Positions 19,845-30,669 of a stretch of DNA of 64,000 nt are shown here, piece by piece. Numbering within the stretch: position 1 is the first letter of the stretch; each line of letters opens with the position of its first letter. Under the pieces are notes generated by a model. The model was not told where the DNA came from, searched no databases, and saw only the letters and a list, made by a program, of their open reading frames with translations. This stretch comes from Epithemia pelagica (lineage: Eukaryota; Bacillariophyta; Bacillariophyceae; Surirellales; Surirellaceae): the NCBI GenBank assembly GCA_946965045.2, contig OX337228.1, positions 4,340,001 to 4,404,000 of the forward strand, read 5' to 3'. The position numbers were made by a program, and so were the translations under genes.

Positions 19845-21761
19845 ATGGAGTGTTTTCATTGGTTGTTTGGTGGGAATACGACTTCGCCTTTACATTTTTC
19901 CACAATCGCATTCGTACCTCTTCGTGCAAAAACCAACGCCAATAAACCAAAAAAGACCATGAAGCGACGAGGAAACCATTCACCGATCCCATCCTTCCAG
20001 GATTCTTTCGTTCACCATTGTCGTGTCGCCACACCGCTTGGTGCAGAAAAGCTTGGTACATCCGGTGGTCGACCAAGAGTTCCATTTCGACACTCGATAC
20101 CCTGGACCGTCTTGTTGGTAGCCATTTTGTGCCTGCTGGTCGCCATGGAACTGCTTGCATGGATGTCGTTGACTTCTCTCCAACAACAACAACAACAACC
20201 CGTTTGGTCTCCTCTGGAAGCATCCGTCGTGGATCCACTAGATCTTCTTTTCCCAGCCACTTGGAGTCAGAAAAAGGATCGCGTTCTTCGTACCGAATCT
20301 GTCTGGCAACACTTGACGCAAGGCTCATTGCGTTATACCTACGACATTGCCTCGAGCACGGATCCACGGACCGTATGGTGCCCCATGATTCCTGAAACTC
20401 ATCATCATGCCATGTCCCAGACACCACCACCACCCAAAGGCTTGTTGTTTGCCAAGACCATCAAGACAGCATCCAGTACTGCTGCGGCCGTAACGATGCG
20501 TTTGGCCCGACGTGTCGGCCAACGACTGGCAGCCTCTAGTAGCATCGAGACACACCGAAACCAGCAACCACCACACGACAAGACAACACACACTGCTGTT
20601 GCTCCACCCAGCACCACTGCCATGATGTGCCCGCACATGTATGTCCATGCACATTCCTATACCAATCACTTTTCCCAGCGTGATCCTGCGCATTCCTTTT
20701 TGTGGACCATGGTCCGTCATCCTCAAACACGAGCCATGTCGGCCTACAAGTATTTTCAATTGGCAACCATGGGACAAGTTCCCTCACCGGAGGCTCTGGT
20801 TGCGTACCTGGAAGCTACCAAGGACCAAATGTTGCAACAACTGCGAATGGATCGACCACGGATCAATGAAGCCTTGGGGATCTTGACCATTCCTTATAAG
20901 AACAATCACAATAAGACGACAATGTCTCGTCAGGGTCCTCGTCGTCGTCAACCATTCGGATTAGTCGAGCACCGAGACAATCCATTGGCTGTCGCTCACC
21001 TCATTCAAGAAACGGTCCAACAGTACAACTTTATTGCCGTCAGCGAACGCATGGAAGAATCCTTGATTGTGTTACTCGTTTTACTGGGCCTCTTGGATAC
21101 GACCACCGACGGGAACAACGACGACAAGACTCCTGATACGAGCGACAATGATCGTGCAGCCCTGAGCGATTTAATTGTGTTGCCGTCCAAACAAGCTGGG
21201 GCATGGGAAGAAAATGCTTGGGCAGGGCGACCAGAATTGTTGGAGACACTCCAAAACCAAGGGTTGCCACGCATCCTCACGGAGCATTTGGCAGTTTCGA
21301 ATCGTGGTTGTATTACCCTTCCCAAAGACCCCATTCCCTTTTGGCCCCTGCAGCAACACACGAAGGACCACTCGCAGAACGATACTCGGGGGGCGGAGCC
21401 GTCCTCCATCATGACGGAAACAAGACAAGCTATACAATCGTACCTGGAATCCAACTATGCTCATGACAATATGGACTTTCTCTTGTACAAGTTTGCCAAT
21501 CGTCTCTTGGATGATGTGATTGAACGATTGGTGGGACAATCACGCATGAAACAATTGGTGGATCTCTTGCGTGAAATGCAGATACGGGCCCAAGACCAGT
21601 GTGGTAGCACCGCTATTTTCCCATGCTCTCGCTCCGGTCATCGACAATCACGGTCTCAGACGGATTGCTATGCTGCCGATATGGGATGTGGCTTTCGTTG
21701 CATTGATACACTCTTTCCCCTTTCCAATCATACGGCCATTCGAAACCACTCGAGTCGTTGA
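19845..21761 (+). CDS. Sulfotransferase-like type II membrane protein
   Basis: A 638-residue protein with one predicted membrane anchor at about 87-107 and a large C-terminal domain, the layout of Golgi carbohydrate sulfotransferases. The sequence Phe-Ala-Lys-Thr-Ile-Lys-Thr-Ala-Ser-Ser-Thr at about 200-210 fits the 5'-phosphosulfate loop of PAPS-dependent enzymes. Met-Val-Arg-His-Pro-x-x-Arg-Ala-Met-Ser-Ala-Tyr near 288-300 fits the 3'-phosphate-binding motif. Substrate cannot be told; galactose- or glycolipid-type sulfotransferases are closest by motif. A Met at 39 (ATG 19959) is an alternative start nearer the anchor. A poly-Gln run (six) follows the anchor. Convergent with the ArfGAP gene. 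Confidence 0.68.
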   Translation: MECFHWLFGGNTTSPLHFSTIAFVPLRAKTNANKPKKTMKRRGNHSPIPSFQDSFVHHCRVATPLGAEKLGTSGGRPRVPFRHSIPWTVLLVAILCLLVAMELLAWMSLTSLQQQQQQPVWSPLEASVVDPLDLLFPATWSQKKDRVLRTESVWQHLTQGSLRYTYDIASSTDPRTVWCPMIPETHHHAMSQTPPPPKGLLFAKTIKTASSTAAAVTMRLARRVGQRLAASSSIETHRNQQPPHDKTTHTAVAPPSTTAMMCPHMYVHAHSYTNHFSQRDPAHSFLWTMVRHPQTRAMSAYKYFQLATMGQVPSPEALVAYLEATKDQMLQQLRMDRPRINEALGILTIPYKNNHNKTTMSRQGPRRRQPFGLVEHRDNPLAVAHLIQETVQQYNFIAVSERMEESLIVLLVLLGLLDTTTDGNNDDKTPDTSDNDRAALSDLIVLPSKQAGAWEENAWAGRPELLETLQNQGLPRILTEHLAVSNRGCITLPKDPIPFWPLQQHTKDHSQNDTRGAEPSSIMTETRQAIQSYLESNYAHDNMDFLLYKFANRLLDDVIERLVGQSRMKQLVDLLREMQIRAQDQCGSTAIFPCSRSGHRQSRSQTDCYAADMGCGFRCIDTLFPLSNHTAIRNHSSR

Positions 21762-21832
21762 ACCACCGTACAAGAACACCGGATTTCAAGGGATACAAAA
21801 CACTGTTATAGGATAAATCACACTAACCATTG

Positions 21833-23743
21833 CTAGAAACTGCCAAACAAATCCGTATTTGTATTCGGGGCTTGTTGCTGTTGTGCATTCATCATGCCCT
21901 GTTGTGGTTGCTGTTGCTGTTGCTGCTGCTGCGGTGGGAAGGCCGTGCCAGAATTGGCAGTCTGCTGTGGATACATTTGTTGTTGATGCATTTGCTGCTG
22001 CTGCTGCATTCCGTTCATGTTGGTCTGGCCCATGGCTGGCATCATTCCGCCATTGGGCATGCCATTGTTGCTACCAAACTGGCCAAAGCCTTGTCCGCCC
22101 ATGTTGTTGTTGTTGTTACCAGAGGGACCCTTTTGTTGCTGCATCATGAACTGTTGATTTTGCATCATTTGCTGTTGCTGATTAGGCATCATTTGGTTAG
22201 GCATTTGCGCTTGTTGTTGTTGATTAGGCATCATTTGATTTGGCATTTGTTGTTGTTGTTGATTGGGCATCATTTGATTTGACATGTGTTGCTGTTGATT
22301 GGGCATCATTTGATTTGGCATTTGTTGTTGTTGTTGATTGGGCATCATTTGATTTGACATGTGTTGCTGTTGATTGGGCATCATTTGATTTGGCATTTGT
22401 TGTTGTTGATTGGACACCATTTGGTTTGGCATTTGTTGTTGTTGATGGGTCACCGTCATTTGGTTTGGCATTTGTTGTTGTGGAGGTTGGTTGGGCATCA
22501 TTTGATTCGGCATCGCTTGTTGCTGGTTGGGCATTGGTTGGCTCGGCGCGGTTTGCATCATCATATTGGTTCCTTGTGAAAATCCATATCCTGGATTGGG
22601 CGATGTCTGCATTTGACCTGTTAGGTTGGCATTGGGTTGTTGCTGCTGCTGTTGCATCATCATCATGGACCCTTGATTTGTATTATTATTGTTGCTGTTG
22701 TTGTTTTTTGTGGCCGCCATGGGTTGCCCTTGACCCATAGTGTTGGCTGGCATGGTGCCTTGGTTCATGGGCACCCCCATTTGGTTATTATTGTTCGTAT
22801 TGGACACTGGTGTGTTTGATGCCTCGGTTGGCATGGGTTGCTGCATCATGGCCATGCCAGGCTGTGGCATGGATGGATTTGTCATATTATTATTGTTGTT
22901 GTTATTGTTGTTGTTGTTCATAGTGGATGTTGCCGTATCCAAGGGCAGTGTCATCATGTCCTGACCTTGCATGGCATCGTCCGCAGAAGAAGCCGCACCC
23001 GCCGACATGGTCGAAGGCATGGATCCGGCAGGGCCCAACCCGGCAAAGGGATCGTCCGGATCTTCGGCGGCCAAAGGGGCTGGAGCTGTCAACGGTTCAG
23101 ACGATACCACTTGTGTCGGCATGGGGGATTGGCTTGCCATTGGGGTGGCCGTCGCCGGGGCGGAAGAAGCGAGACCATCCAAGGCGTTGCTGTTCATATC
23201 CTTGGGCTTGTCGTCCGATTGACTGCTGTTCATTCCTACTCCATTCTCAAGACTTGTCGTTGCCATGTTGTTGTTGGTGGTGGCATCGTCCTTCTTGTGT
23301 TGTTGTTCTAGGGCATAGTCGTAGACGGCAGCCAATTGGGTTTCGGTCAATTTGGCCAAGACGGTTTGCAACAAGGCCGGAATGGGATTTTCGACATGCA
23401 AATAGGATTCCGTCGTTTGTTTTTCCTTGCCGTTGCTTTCCAAGACAATGGTATAAAAGGGTTCCAGGTCATCGTCATGATGAATCTTGACAATTTTGGC
23501 CTTACCATCCGTTTTGTAATAGACCGCTTGACCCTCGTAAAAGCCTTCCTTCTTGGTGTTGGTGTTGTTGTTGGAAGTTGATGCATGATCCATAGTAGGT
23601 AAGGAAGGAGGAGGAGCATTGGATGGTTTAGTCGCAGAGGCCATGGTGGGAGCAGGAGCTTGTTGTGGCGATGCCGTGCGTGTGGGCGAATGAATGCTGG
23701 TATTGGCAGGGATGGTTGGAGCCGACCCAAAGTTTGCAAAGGA

Positions 23744-23774
<31 letters not shown>

Positions 23775-24787
23775 GATGGTATCTCTTGTTGTGGTGGTGG
23801 TGGTTGCTGTTGTTGCTGAGGTGGTACTTGTGCTGGTTGTTGTTGTGGCGGAGCAGGATTGGAAAAATTGGCAAACTCTTGAGGTGCTGCCGTGGGAGCA
23901 AAGTTGGCAAATCCGGCTTGAGGCACTTGTTGTGGTGGTTGCGGCGGTTGCGAAGAAAAATTGGCAAATCCTTCTGGTTGCTGCGGCTGTTGTGGTGGTG
24001 GAGCCTCGTTGGACGGCGGAAACGAGGCAAAGTTGTCGACCGCCTGTCGGGTTTGCGCCGAGCCAAAATCAGCCGGAAAGGAGTGGTCGTCTTGAGATGC
24101 TGGTGTCGAAGAAGAAGAAGGAGCAGCCGCAAAGGGATCGGCGGCTGCCGTTGTGGGGGCCGAACCAAACAAATCCAAAGCTGGTTCTGGCTGTTGCGAC
24201 GATACAGGAGGAGGCATGTTTTGGACCATGGTAGGTTGAGGTGCATGGGAATGACTGGATCGTCCAGCCGAATTCTTTTTGCGACTCGCCGAAGAGGGAG
24301 ATTTGGCTTGGGCGGACGATGGTGCAGCTCCATTTGATGTTCCTGCTGGTTTGTTGGGATCGCTATACCATTGTTTGTCGTAATACTTTCGTCGAATCCA
24401 GGCTTTGAGCTGCATGGGATTGGAATTGTCCGTAGGTGCTTTGAGGCGTTCCACACGAGGATTGTATTTGGCCATCCAAATGAGATTGACCTTGTCATTG
24501 TCCATGGTTTTCATCATGGCAGCTTCTTCCTCGGTGAATTTGGAATGACCGACACCCTTGATGCGTTGATTCAATTCGCGATGAATGCCGGCGCAAATGA
24601 TACACACAAAGGACATGGCATTCAGATTCACACAAGAGGGTAACTTGGCCGTACAATCGGCACATTTTTTGTTGGGGGGCAACTTTTGCAAGGCACGAAT
24701 GATATCGTCCGGAGTTTCGATCGCCTTGGCAGTCGTACGACGAGGTCCTGCCCTACGACCACTCGCAGAACCGGGAGGGCCAATCAT
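21833..24787 (-). CDS. ArfGAP-domain protein with long Gln/Asn-rich tail
   Basis: ArfGAPs trigger GTP hydrolysis by Arf GTPases in membrane traffic. With the start at ATG 24787 the protein has 984 residues. The zinc finger is Cys42-x2-Cys45-x16-Cys62-x2-Cys65, followed by Gly-Ile-His-Arg70 with the catalytic Arg. The tail is unusual: repeated Phe-Ala-Asn-Phe motifs (about 250-420), Gln runs, an Asn run at 22885-22918, and about 13 Met-Pro-Asn-Gln-type repeats near the C-terminus. This layout is most like AGFG/Hrb or SMAP-type ArfGAPs. The frame stays open upstream to an ATG at 25111, but that extension is hydrophobic and unlike protein in composition, so I prefer 24787. A Tudor-like segment may lie at about 23420-23560 (Gly-Gln-Ala-Val-Tyr-Tyr, Ala-Lys-Ile-Val-Lys-Ile). 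Confidence 0.85.
22155..22545. repeat. Coding minisatellite in the ArfGAP tail
   Basis: Degenerate repeats of about 33-39 nt encode Met-Pro-Asn-Gln-Met-Met-Pro-Asn plus three to five Gln. Within the tract, 22242-22316 and 22317-22391 are two identical 75-nt copies (25 codons), and a third, diverged copy follows. Identity at every position, including wobble bases, points to a very recent duplication. Confidence 0.9.
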
Positions 24788-25307
24788 GAGGATGGTGGTG
24801 GTAAGAGGATCGGTTGTCAGCAACAACAATGGGACAATGGTCAATGGAGTGTGGAGTGACTCTCCGGTTTGGAACATCCACAGTGTTGTTCTTCTTGGCA
24901 AGGATCGTTGATACCACACCACGTGAGAATCTTTTCTCGCCTTGTCCCAACAAACGGACATTGTGACCGGCGTACAGGTGATGGCACGCGCACAAACTTG
25001 GCCAAACGAATTAGGCGAGCTGTTCCAATAGATAGCTACTCCTCTAGCTACTCCTAATACTCCTAGTAAATCCATGCCCCAAAGGAAGGTTCGGAAAAGT
25101 GGCAGTACCATATACGTGCATGATCGTACGGAAACTCCGGACTTTCCTCCAAGATACGCTTTCTCTCATTCATTCCTTGCATAAATTTTTGACACGCAAC
25201 GCTTCAGTGGTCGATTCCTGTTGTGGTAGAAAGAGAGCTCGACAACACCCATTGCAAGAGTATAGGGAGCCTTTGGTCCACAACAACAACAGTATCATCA
25301 CGATAGA

Positions 25308-26951
25308 ATGACATTCGCCATGGATCTTTCGCCGGAATGGCAAACCACCTTGGGTTGGATGGCCACGATCTTGTGTGGATTCGTTCTGATTGTGTATTAC
25401 CTTGTTCCCTATGGATTGCATGTGTGGGCCAAACAAGTGTACGAGCATTTGGTCAACAACCCTCGTACATTTTGTGACATTGATGCCTTTGTGCAATCCG
25501 ATGAAATCCGTCGCCAGACAACGGTCAATTACCTCAAGGTTGTGTGTGCCTACAAGATGCAACTCGGCAATCGCGTGCCGCGGACCGATCCGGTGCCCTT
25601 GGAAACGCACGAGTCCACTCATGTTCCCGGCTTGATGGTATCGCACAAGGCGGGATCCAATCAAGCCACGTTTCGCAATATTACCAGCATGGACCAAGTC
25701 CTGTCGAACAACAACAACAACAACAAGAAGGTTCCCATTGTTGTGGCCACGATTCGCATGGGCTTTGGTCATCATCGCATTGCCTATTCGGCCTGCTCGT
25801 GGGCCTTGAAACTGGGCCACCCGACAATCTTTCATGATTTGCTCAGTTTGGATTCCCCCGAATCGGCCTTGATTGCCAGTACCGATGATTTGTATAGCAA
25901 ATTTAGTCGATTGGCTTCGGAATGGGGTGGACCGGTGGAACGATTGTGGGGCAACATGATGTTGTCGGGCGATGCCAATGCCTTGAGAGCGGCCAGTTTG
26001 ACGGCGGCTCATTTGCAACCTCTCTTGACGGCCTATCCCAAGGATACCTGTATCATTACCACCCATCAATTGTGTGCCTTGACGGCCTCGGCCGCCGGCT
26101 TTACCAATGTGTGCAATTTGGTCGTGGACAATTTCCCCCAGTGGTTCTTGACCGTGCCCAATACCTTGAATTGTGTGCAAGGCCCCGTCAATTATCAAGC
26201 CTTTTTGACCATGGGCATTGCCCAACGGGAATTGCACTGTGCCGGACATTGGTGTCCGGCCGACCTGGTCCAGAATATTCCCGCCGATTGTCAACGACGC
26301 ATCCAACGGCGTCAAACCGGCAAGCCCTTACGGTTGCTCATTCCCGTCGGCGGTGCGGGGGCGCAACGAACCTTTATTGTCCAATTCGTCACCGCCTTGG
26401 CACCCCTCGTCCAACAAGGACGCGTCCAACTCTTGTTGAATGCCGGAGATCACAAACACATGAAGACGGCCTTTACTCAAGTCTTGGCCGACACCAAACT
26501 CGACTACGATACCGTCAGCACCACGGAGGGTGTCGTCCAGTTTCAACAAGCCTTGATTCAAGATGGTGGGGCGGAACCCACCAAAAATGTCACGCTCTTT
26601 AGCTTTGACGAATACTTTCCCGCCGTGGCCACGACGGACTTGTTGGCCCGTGTGACCGATGTCTTGGCTTGCAAACCTTCGGAATTGGCCTTTTATTGTG
26701 TTCCGAAATTGCACATTCGACGGGTCGGAGACCATGAAGCCGATTCGGCCAAACGGGCCAGTGAATGTGGCGATGGGACCGTGGAAGCACGGGAAATTGA
26801 CACCGCCATGCATTATGTCCAACTCTTTGAATCCCAACCCGACTTTTTGCAAGCCATGAATCAAGCCATTGTCCGTAACAATGAAATTGGTATTTACAGT
26901 GGTTGTCAAAAAGCCGTGGAACTCGTTGTGGCCAATGCTCTGAAAAAATAA
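25308..26951 (+). CDS. Membrane-anchored protein, GT-B/MGDG-synthase-like N-terminal motif
   Basis: A 547-residue protein with one N-terminal membrane helix at about 16-38. After a variable linker with an Asn run comes Val-Val-Ala-Thr-Ile-Arg-Met-Gly-Phe-Gly-His-His-Arg at about 145-157. This resembles the Gly-x-Gly-His-x-x-Ala loop of MGDG synthase/MurG-type GT-B glycosyltransferases. A second Rossmann-like half begins at Leu-Leu-Ile-Pro-Val-Gly-Gly-Ala-Gly-Ala-Gln near 340. The C-terminal half is well ordered and carries Phe-Asp-Glu-Tyr and Glu-Leu-Ala-Phe-Tyr segments. I do not recognise a named family with certainty, and no substrate can be inferred. A second in-frame ATG at 25320 is possible. 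Divergent from the ArfGAP gene. Confidence 0.6.
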   Translation: MTFAMDLSPEWQTTLGWMATILCGFVLIVYYLVPYGLHVWAKQVYEHLVNNPRTFCDIDAFVQSDEIRRQTTVNYLKVVCAYKMQLGNRVPRTDPVPLETHESTHVPGLMVSHKAGSNQATFRNITSMDQVLSNNNNNNKKVPIVVATIRMGFGHHRIAYSACSWALKLGHPTIFHDLLSLDSPESALIASTDDLYSKFSRLASEWGGPVERLWGNMMLSGDANALRAASLTAAHLQPLLTAYPKDTCIITTHQLCALTASAAGFTNVCNLVVDNFPQWFLTVPNTLNCVQGPVNYQAFLTMGIAQRELHCAGHWCPADLVQNIPADCQRRIQRRQTGKPLRLLIPVGGAGAQRTFIVQFVTALAPLVQQGRVQLLLNAGDHKHMKTAFTQVLADTKLDYDTVSTTEGVVQFQQALIQDGGAEPTKNVTLFSFDEYFPAVATTDLLARVTDVLACKPSELAFYCVPKLHIRRVGDHEADSAKRASECGDGTVEAREIDTAMHYVQLFESQPDFLQAMNQAIVRNNEIGIYSGCQKAVELVVANALKK

Positions 26952-27204
26952 AACGAAGAAGAATAAGAGAACAAGGGTTGTCGATAACAGTAACATGATT
27001 TGTGCAGTGGTCTCGTGTTTGCAGTCTTCTCTAGAGAATCACTATCGGTAGATCTTGTCTCCATAAAACATTCGCACTCGAATGCGTGTGTTGAGAGTAT
27101 CATTCTATCTGTATGGAAATAGAACCTACAAGCAGGAAAACGACAACATGGTGTGCTGTATCATGGTATTTTAGTAGATCGTACATAGTGTGTCAACGCT
27201 ACAC

Positions 27205-28598
27205 CTACGCCACGGCTGCTTCCTTGGCCACGAGGGAGCCATTCGACACCATTTCTTCCGCCACCAAGACCGCATTCAAGGCTGCTCCCCGCAACAATTG
27301 ATCACCACACACAAAGAATTCCAATCCATGGTCCCCAAACACGAGATTTTTACGAAGTCGTCCAACTTCCACATCGTAGGCACCCGTCGCGGTACGGGGC
27401 ATGGGATATTCCAAAGCCTCGGGATTGTCCACCAATTTGACACCCGGTGCTTCCTCCAAGGCCTTGCGAGCCGCCTCCAGGTCCACGGCCTTTTCCGTTT
27501 CCACCACAATCACTTCGGAATGCGCACGGATCGTCGGAATTCGAACGGCCGTACAACTAATGGGAAAATCGTCCGCCAAATTGCAAATCTTGCGCGATTC
27601 CCATGTGACCTTCATTTCTTCCTTGGTGTACCCATTCTCTTGGAATTTGTCAATTTGAGGAATCACATTAAAGGGTAGGGGATGGGCAAAAATTTCATTC
27701 TTGACTTCTTCGCCCTCCAGCAAGGCCTTGGTACCCTCTTGCAATTCGTCCATGCCGGGTTGACCGGCACCACTGGCGGCCTGGTAGGTGCTCATCAAGA
27801 TCTTTTTGAGGGTAAAGAGTTTGTGCAAGGGCCAAATGGCCATTAAACCAATCGCTGTCGTACAATTGGGATTGGCAATCAATTTGGATTTCTTGGTCTC
27901 CTTACCATTAATCTCGGGTACGACCAAGGGAACACTGGGTTCATAACGAAAGGCAGACTACACAGAACAAGCCAAAAAAAGAATAACACACGTGAGTGAG
28001 ATCATGCAGTAGTTCTTTCCGCATGCCGAGTACACAGAGAGAAACCATCACGTACCGAGTTGTCAATGCACACTACACCATCGTCTCCATCGGAAATGGC
28101 TCGAGCATGTTCCAAGGCAAAATCACCCGAGACGGCCAAAAAGACAACATCGCATTCCTTGGCCGCTTCGACCGAGAAGGGTTCCACCGTCACATCACCA
28201 TACGAGTCGGTCGAAATAGTGGAACCCGCACTGCGTGCACTCCCAAAAATACGGAGCGTACCCACGGGAAATTGACGGGTTTCCAAACATTGTCGAATTT
28301 CCTTGCCCACGGCACCCGTGGCACCGACAATCCCCACGGTATAGGACATTTGCATATCCGAAGCGGTAGAAGCCAAACTGGTCGATGGCTTGTGTGGGAC
28401 GACTTTTGCAAAAGACGACATTCTGTTGGATCGGATACCAAATACAGGAGAGGAGGAGGAGACAAAGGTTGATGGCAATGTACTGGAAAGAACGGGCGAG
28501 GATTGGCTATGGCGAGGAACAAAGGCACTGGTTTGTTGTGAACAGTCTGCAAGAGCAAAAGCAACAGCAGCAGTAACGGTGGCACTGGTCCACTTCAT
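27205..28598 (-). CDS. asd: Plastid aspartate-semialdehyde dehydrogenase
   Basis: This enzyme reduces aspartyl phosphate to aspartate semialdehyde, the branch point toward lysine, threonine and methionine. Exons 28598-28056 and 27957-27205 join across a 98-nt GTACGT...TAG intron, restoring the conserved Ile-Asp-Asn-Ser-Ser-Ala-Phe-Arg, to give 431 residues. A signal peptide with Thr-Ser-Ala-Phe-Val-Pro (cleavage before Phe26) indicates plastid import. The NADP-binding Gly-Ala-Thr-Gly-Ala-Val-Gly is at 92-98, the catalytic Cys213 in Asn-Pro-Asn-Cys-Thr-Thr, and the substrate-binding Arg-Ile-Pro-Thr-Ile-Arg and His motif follow. Length matches bacterial-type ASADH plus presequence. Confidence 0.93.
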
Positions 28599-29253
28599 GG
28601 CAAACAGAAACAGACGAGATGTAACAAAACAAGAAGTGTTCTTGTCCAGAGAATGCAAACGAGAGTCTACGTGGATACAAAGCGTGAGAACTTTTTTTTT
28701 CTTCTCGTGATGTGTGATGGAATGATGTTTGCGTTTTGTGAAGGGCTCTCGAGCGTGATTTGTGATCCAAACATGCTCAGTCTTGCTTTCGACCGTCTAA
28801 AGCTCATGAGTCGCATAAATGCCTCGTTGGGTCCCAAAAACTTTCTATGTCACTGCGACATAGTCTCGACGGTCCTCGTGGTCATTCTGAAGCCAAGGGG
28901 CTTTTTAATTAGGATAAGATCATTTCATTGAAAGACAAAAGCCCAAGGTACATAGCTGCCGTTGAGTGGTAGGGGACGAAGCGCCATGTTAAGTAAACTA
29001 CTATGGCCTCTGTTTCCATTTATTTATCATCAAAGGGGGAATGGAACTTGAGGGCAAAATCAAGAGGCAAGCCCTTTTGAATATGAAGAAAACACGATCG
29101 CAACGCTGGGTTCCCAGTCTCTCTCTTTTCTAAATCAATAACAGAACGTAGAGAAGAGAGATCTGAGATCTTGTGCAATCAACCCAACAACGGCTCACAG
29201 GCAGCTCTGTTGAGATTTTTGCTGTTGAAAGTATAATAGCGAATGACGCAACG
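28599..29253. promoter_or_regulatory. Divergent promoter region, no gene seen
   Basis: This 655-bp gap separates the head-to-head aspartate-semialdehyde dehydrogenase and RING genes. Small frames exist (largest 92 codons) but carry no motif. An AT-rich part lies near 28900-29060. Confidence 0.45.
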
Positions 29254-30669
29254 ATGAGGTCCAGTTCCATTGGAGGCAACCTCTCCATCTCGCAACGTCA
29301 CTTTTCAGTGTCACTGATTCTAGTGGCGTTGTGGGTACATACGGTTCCGGTAGCTGCCTTTACCAAGTACTTTTTCTTTTGCAGTTTATCCAATCGACCA
29401 ATTGTGTACTTGAATGCGACCATGACCAACAGCGGCCGAATCAGTTTTACAGAAGTGTCAGACAACAACAATGGCGAGGAGCGGCGATTGTTGAGATCCA
29501 GGAGTCATAACCTCACAATCGCGGGTGCCGTCCTGCCAAAAGACTCTCACTTGTGGAAGAATCATCGAACGTATTCTTCAAGTCTCTTTCGAAGCAAGGA
29601 CGTCAATAATGAGGACGAGGAAAGCGTCCCAGCCGTTCGACTTACGACCGAAGCATCGGATGGGGCGTCTTCTCTGAAATCGGGGAGATTTGAAGTTCTC
29701 GAGTTTCGACGATGTCCTTGTACTCCCCGTACCCACTATGACCGAGGGGATTTCTACTGTCCAGCAGATCTAGGATACTGTGCCATTTCAGGATCCTATC
29801 ATTCCAATCCAGAGGACCCTGTCTGTCTCAATATCCAAAGCGAGGAAATTTTTGTGCGGAGCATATGGCCCATTATCCTGATTTGGTTCGCCTTGACCTT
29901 TACCTTTTGTATTTGCACGTGGGCAGGAAAGAATGCTTGTGATTTCATTCTTTCTACTTTCTGTCCATGTTGGAACAAACTCTTGTTTGAGGCCATTTGC
30001 GCTCGACCACAAGACGACGACCAAGACAACAATAATGATCGTCGGAGAGGCTTTTTGAGGCGAATGGTAATTCGTCGAAGACGGTATATTCAAGATCGAT
30101 ACCGTGCCATTGTGGGAAGAGCGCGAGGATCGGAACCTGGAAATTTGAGTCATCATTCAGGCGGGTCGGAATACGAATTGCGAACCCGCATTTTCCGACG
30201 AGAGAAGAAAGATATTTCCAATGAAAACAAGGACCAAGACGAGCCTGTGCCAGAGCAGCACCAGGAAACAATAAGGGATGCAAATGAGAACGGTCTTTCG
30301 ATCCAACCCGTGGATAATGATGACGTTAATGACGGTGAAACTAGTTCGGAGGATCAACATTCACCATCCTGTGCAATCTGCTTTTTGACTCTGGAGGAGG
30401 GCGATCGAGTGGGAGCCATTGACTGTGAACACTTGTTTCACGTGGACTGCCTCAAGGGATGGTTGACCCGCCGCAATGTCTGTCCTCTCTGTCTGCAAGA
30501 GGGGATTGCCAAACCCAAGGGGCAGTATGGGTTGCAACAGAGGAGGTCCATTTCTACCAATACCACCTCGACCACCACCACACCCACTGCTTCCACCTCA
30601 TCTTCTCCGGCAAGTCGACATCGATCCATGGTCTCGGATGATGACGGCGACATGGCGGAACTGGATTGA
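29254..30669 (+). CDS. RING-H2 transmembrane E3 ubiquitin ligase
   Basis: A 471-residue protein, counted from the first in-frame ATG. It has a signal peptide or first helix at about 18-36, a lumenal region with a Cys-rich block (five Cys within ~25 residues near 155-180), and one membrane helix at about 203-225. A cytosolic basic stretch leads to a C3H2C3 RING: Cys373, Cys376, Cys391, His393, His396, Cys399, Cys410, Cys413, with textbook spacing. The Trp in Gly-Trp-Leu needed for E2 binding is present. The C-terminus is a Ser/Thr-rich tail. The layout suggests a ligase of the secretory or endosomal membrane; the substrate is unknown. Confidence 0.82.
   Translation: MRSSSIGGNLSISQRHFSVSLILVALWVHTVPVAAFTKYFFFCSLSNRPIVYLNATMTNSGRISFTEVSDNNNGEERRLLRSRSHNLTIAGAVLPKDSHLWKNHRTYSSSLFRSKDVNNEDEESVPAVRLTTEASDGASSLKSGRFEVLEFRRCPCTPRTHYDRGDFYCPADLGYCAISGSYHSNPEDPVCLNIQSEEIFVRSIWPIILIWFALTFTFCICTWAGKNACDFILSTFCPCWNKLLFEAICARPQDDDQDNNNDRRRGFLRRMVIRRRRYIQDRYRAIVGRARGSEPGNLSHHSGGSEYELRTRIFRREKKDISNENKDQDEPVPEQHQETIRDANENGLSIQPVDNDDVNDGETSSEDQHSPSCAICFLTLEEGDRVGAIDCEHLFHVDCLKGWLTRRNVCPLCLQEGIAKPKGQYGLQQRRSISTNTTSTTTTPTASTSSSPASRHRSMVSDDDGDMAELD

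Noticed and set aside
21830-24337. Several long plus-strand ORFs rich in Leu, Val, His or Trp opposite the ArfGAP
   Set aside because: They arise from CAA/CAG/AAT repeats read on the other strand and match no protein family.
23347-24498. 383-codon minus-strand ORF overlapping the ArfGAP
   Set aside because: Alternate frame of the same repeat-rich DNA; His/Leu/Arg-rich without motifs.
25038-25111. N-terminal extension of the ArfGAP frame to ATG 25111
   Set aside because: The added ~108 residues are hydrophobic and unconserved in appearance, and the zinc finger lies close behind the Met at 24787, as in other ArfGAPs.
25170-26315. 381-codon minus-strand ORF opposite the GT-B-like gene
   Set aside because: The plus frame has ordered protein-like sequence and a membrane anchor; the antisense frame is Gly/His/Arg-rich with no motif.
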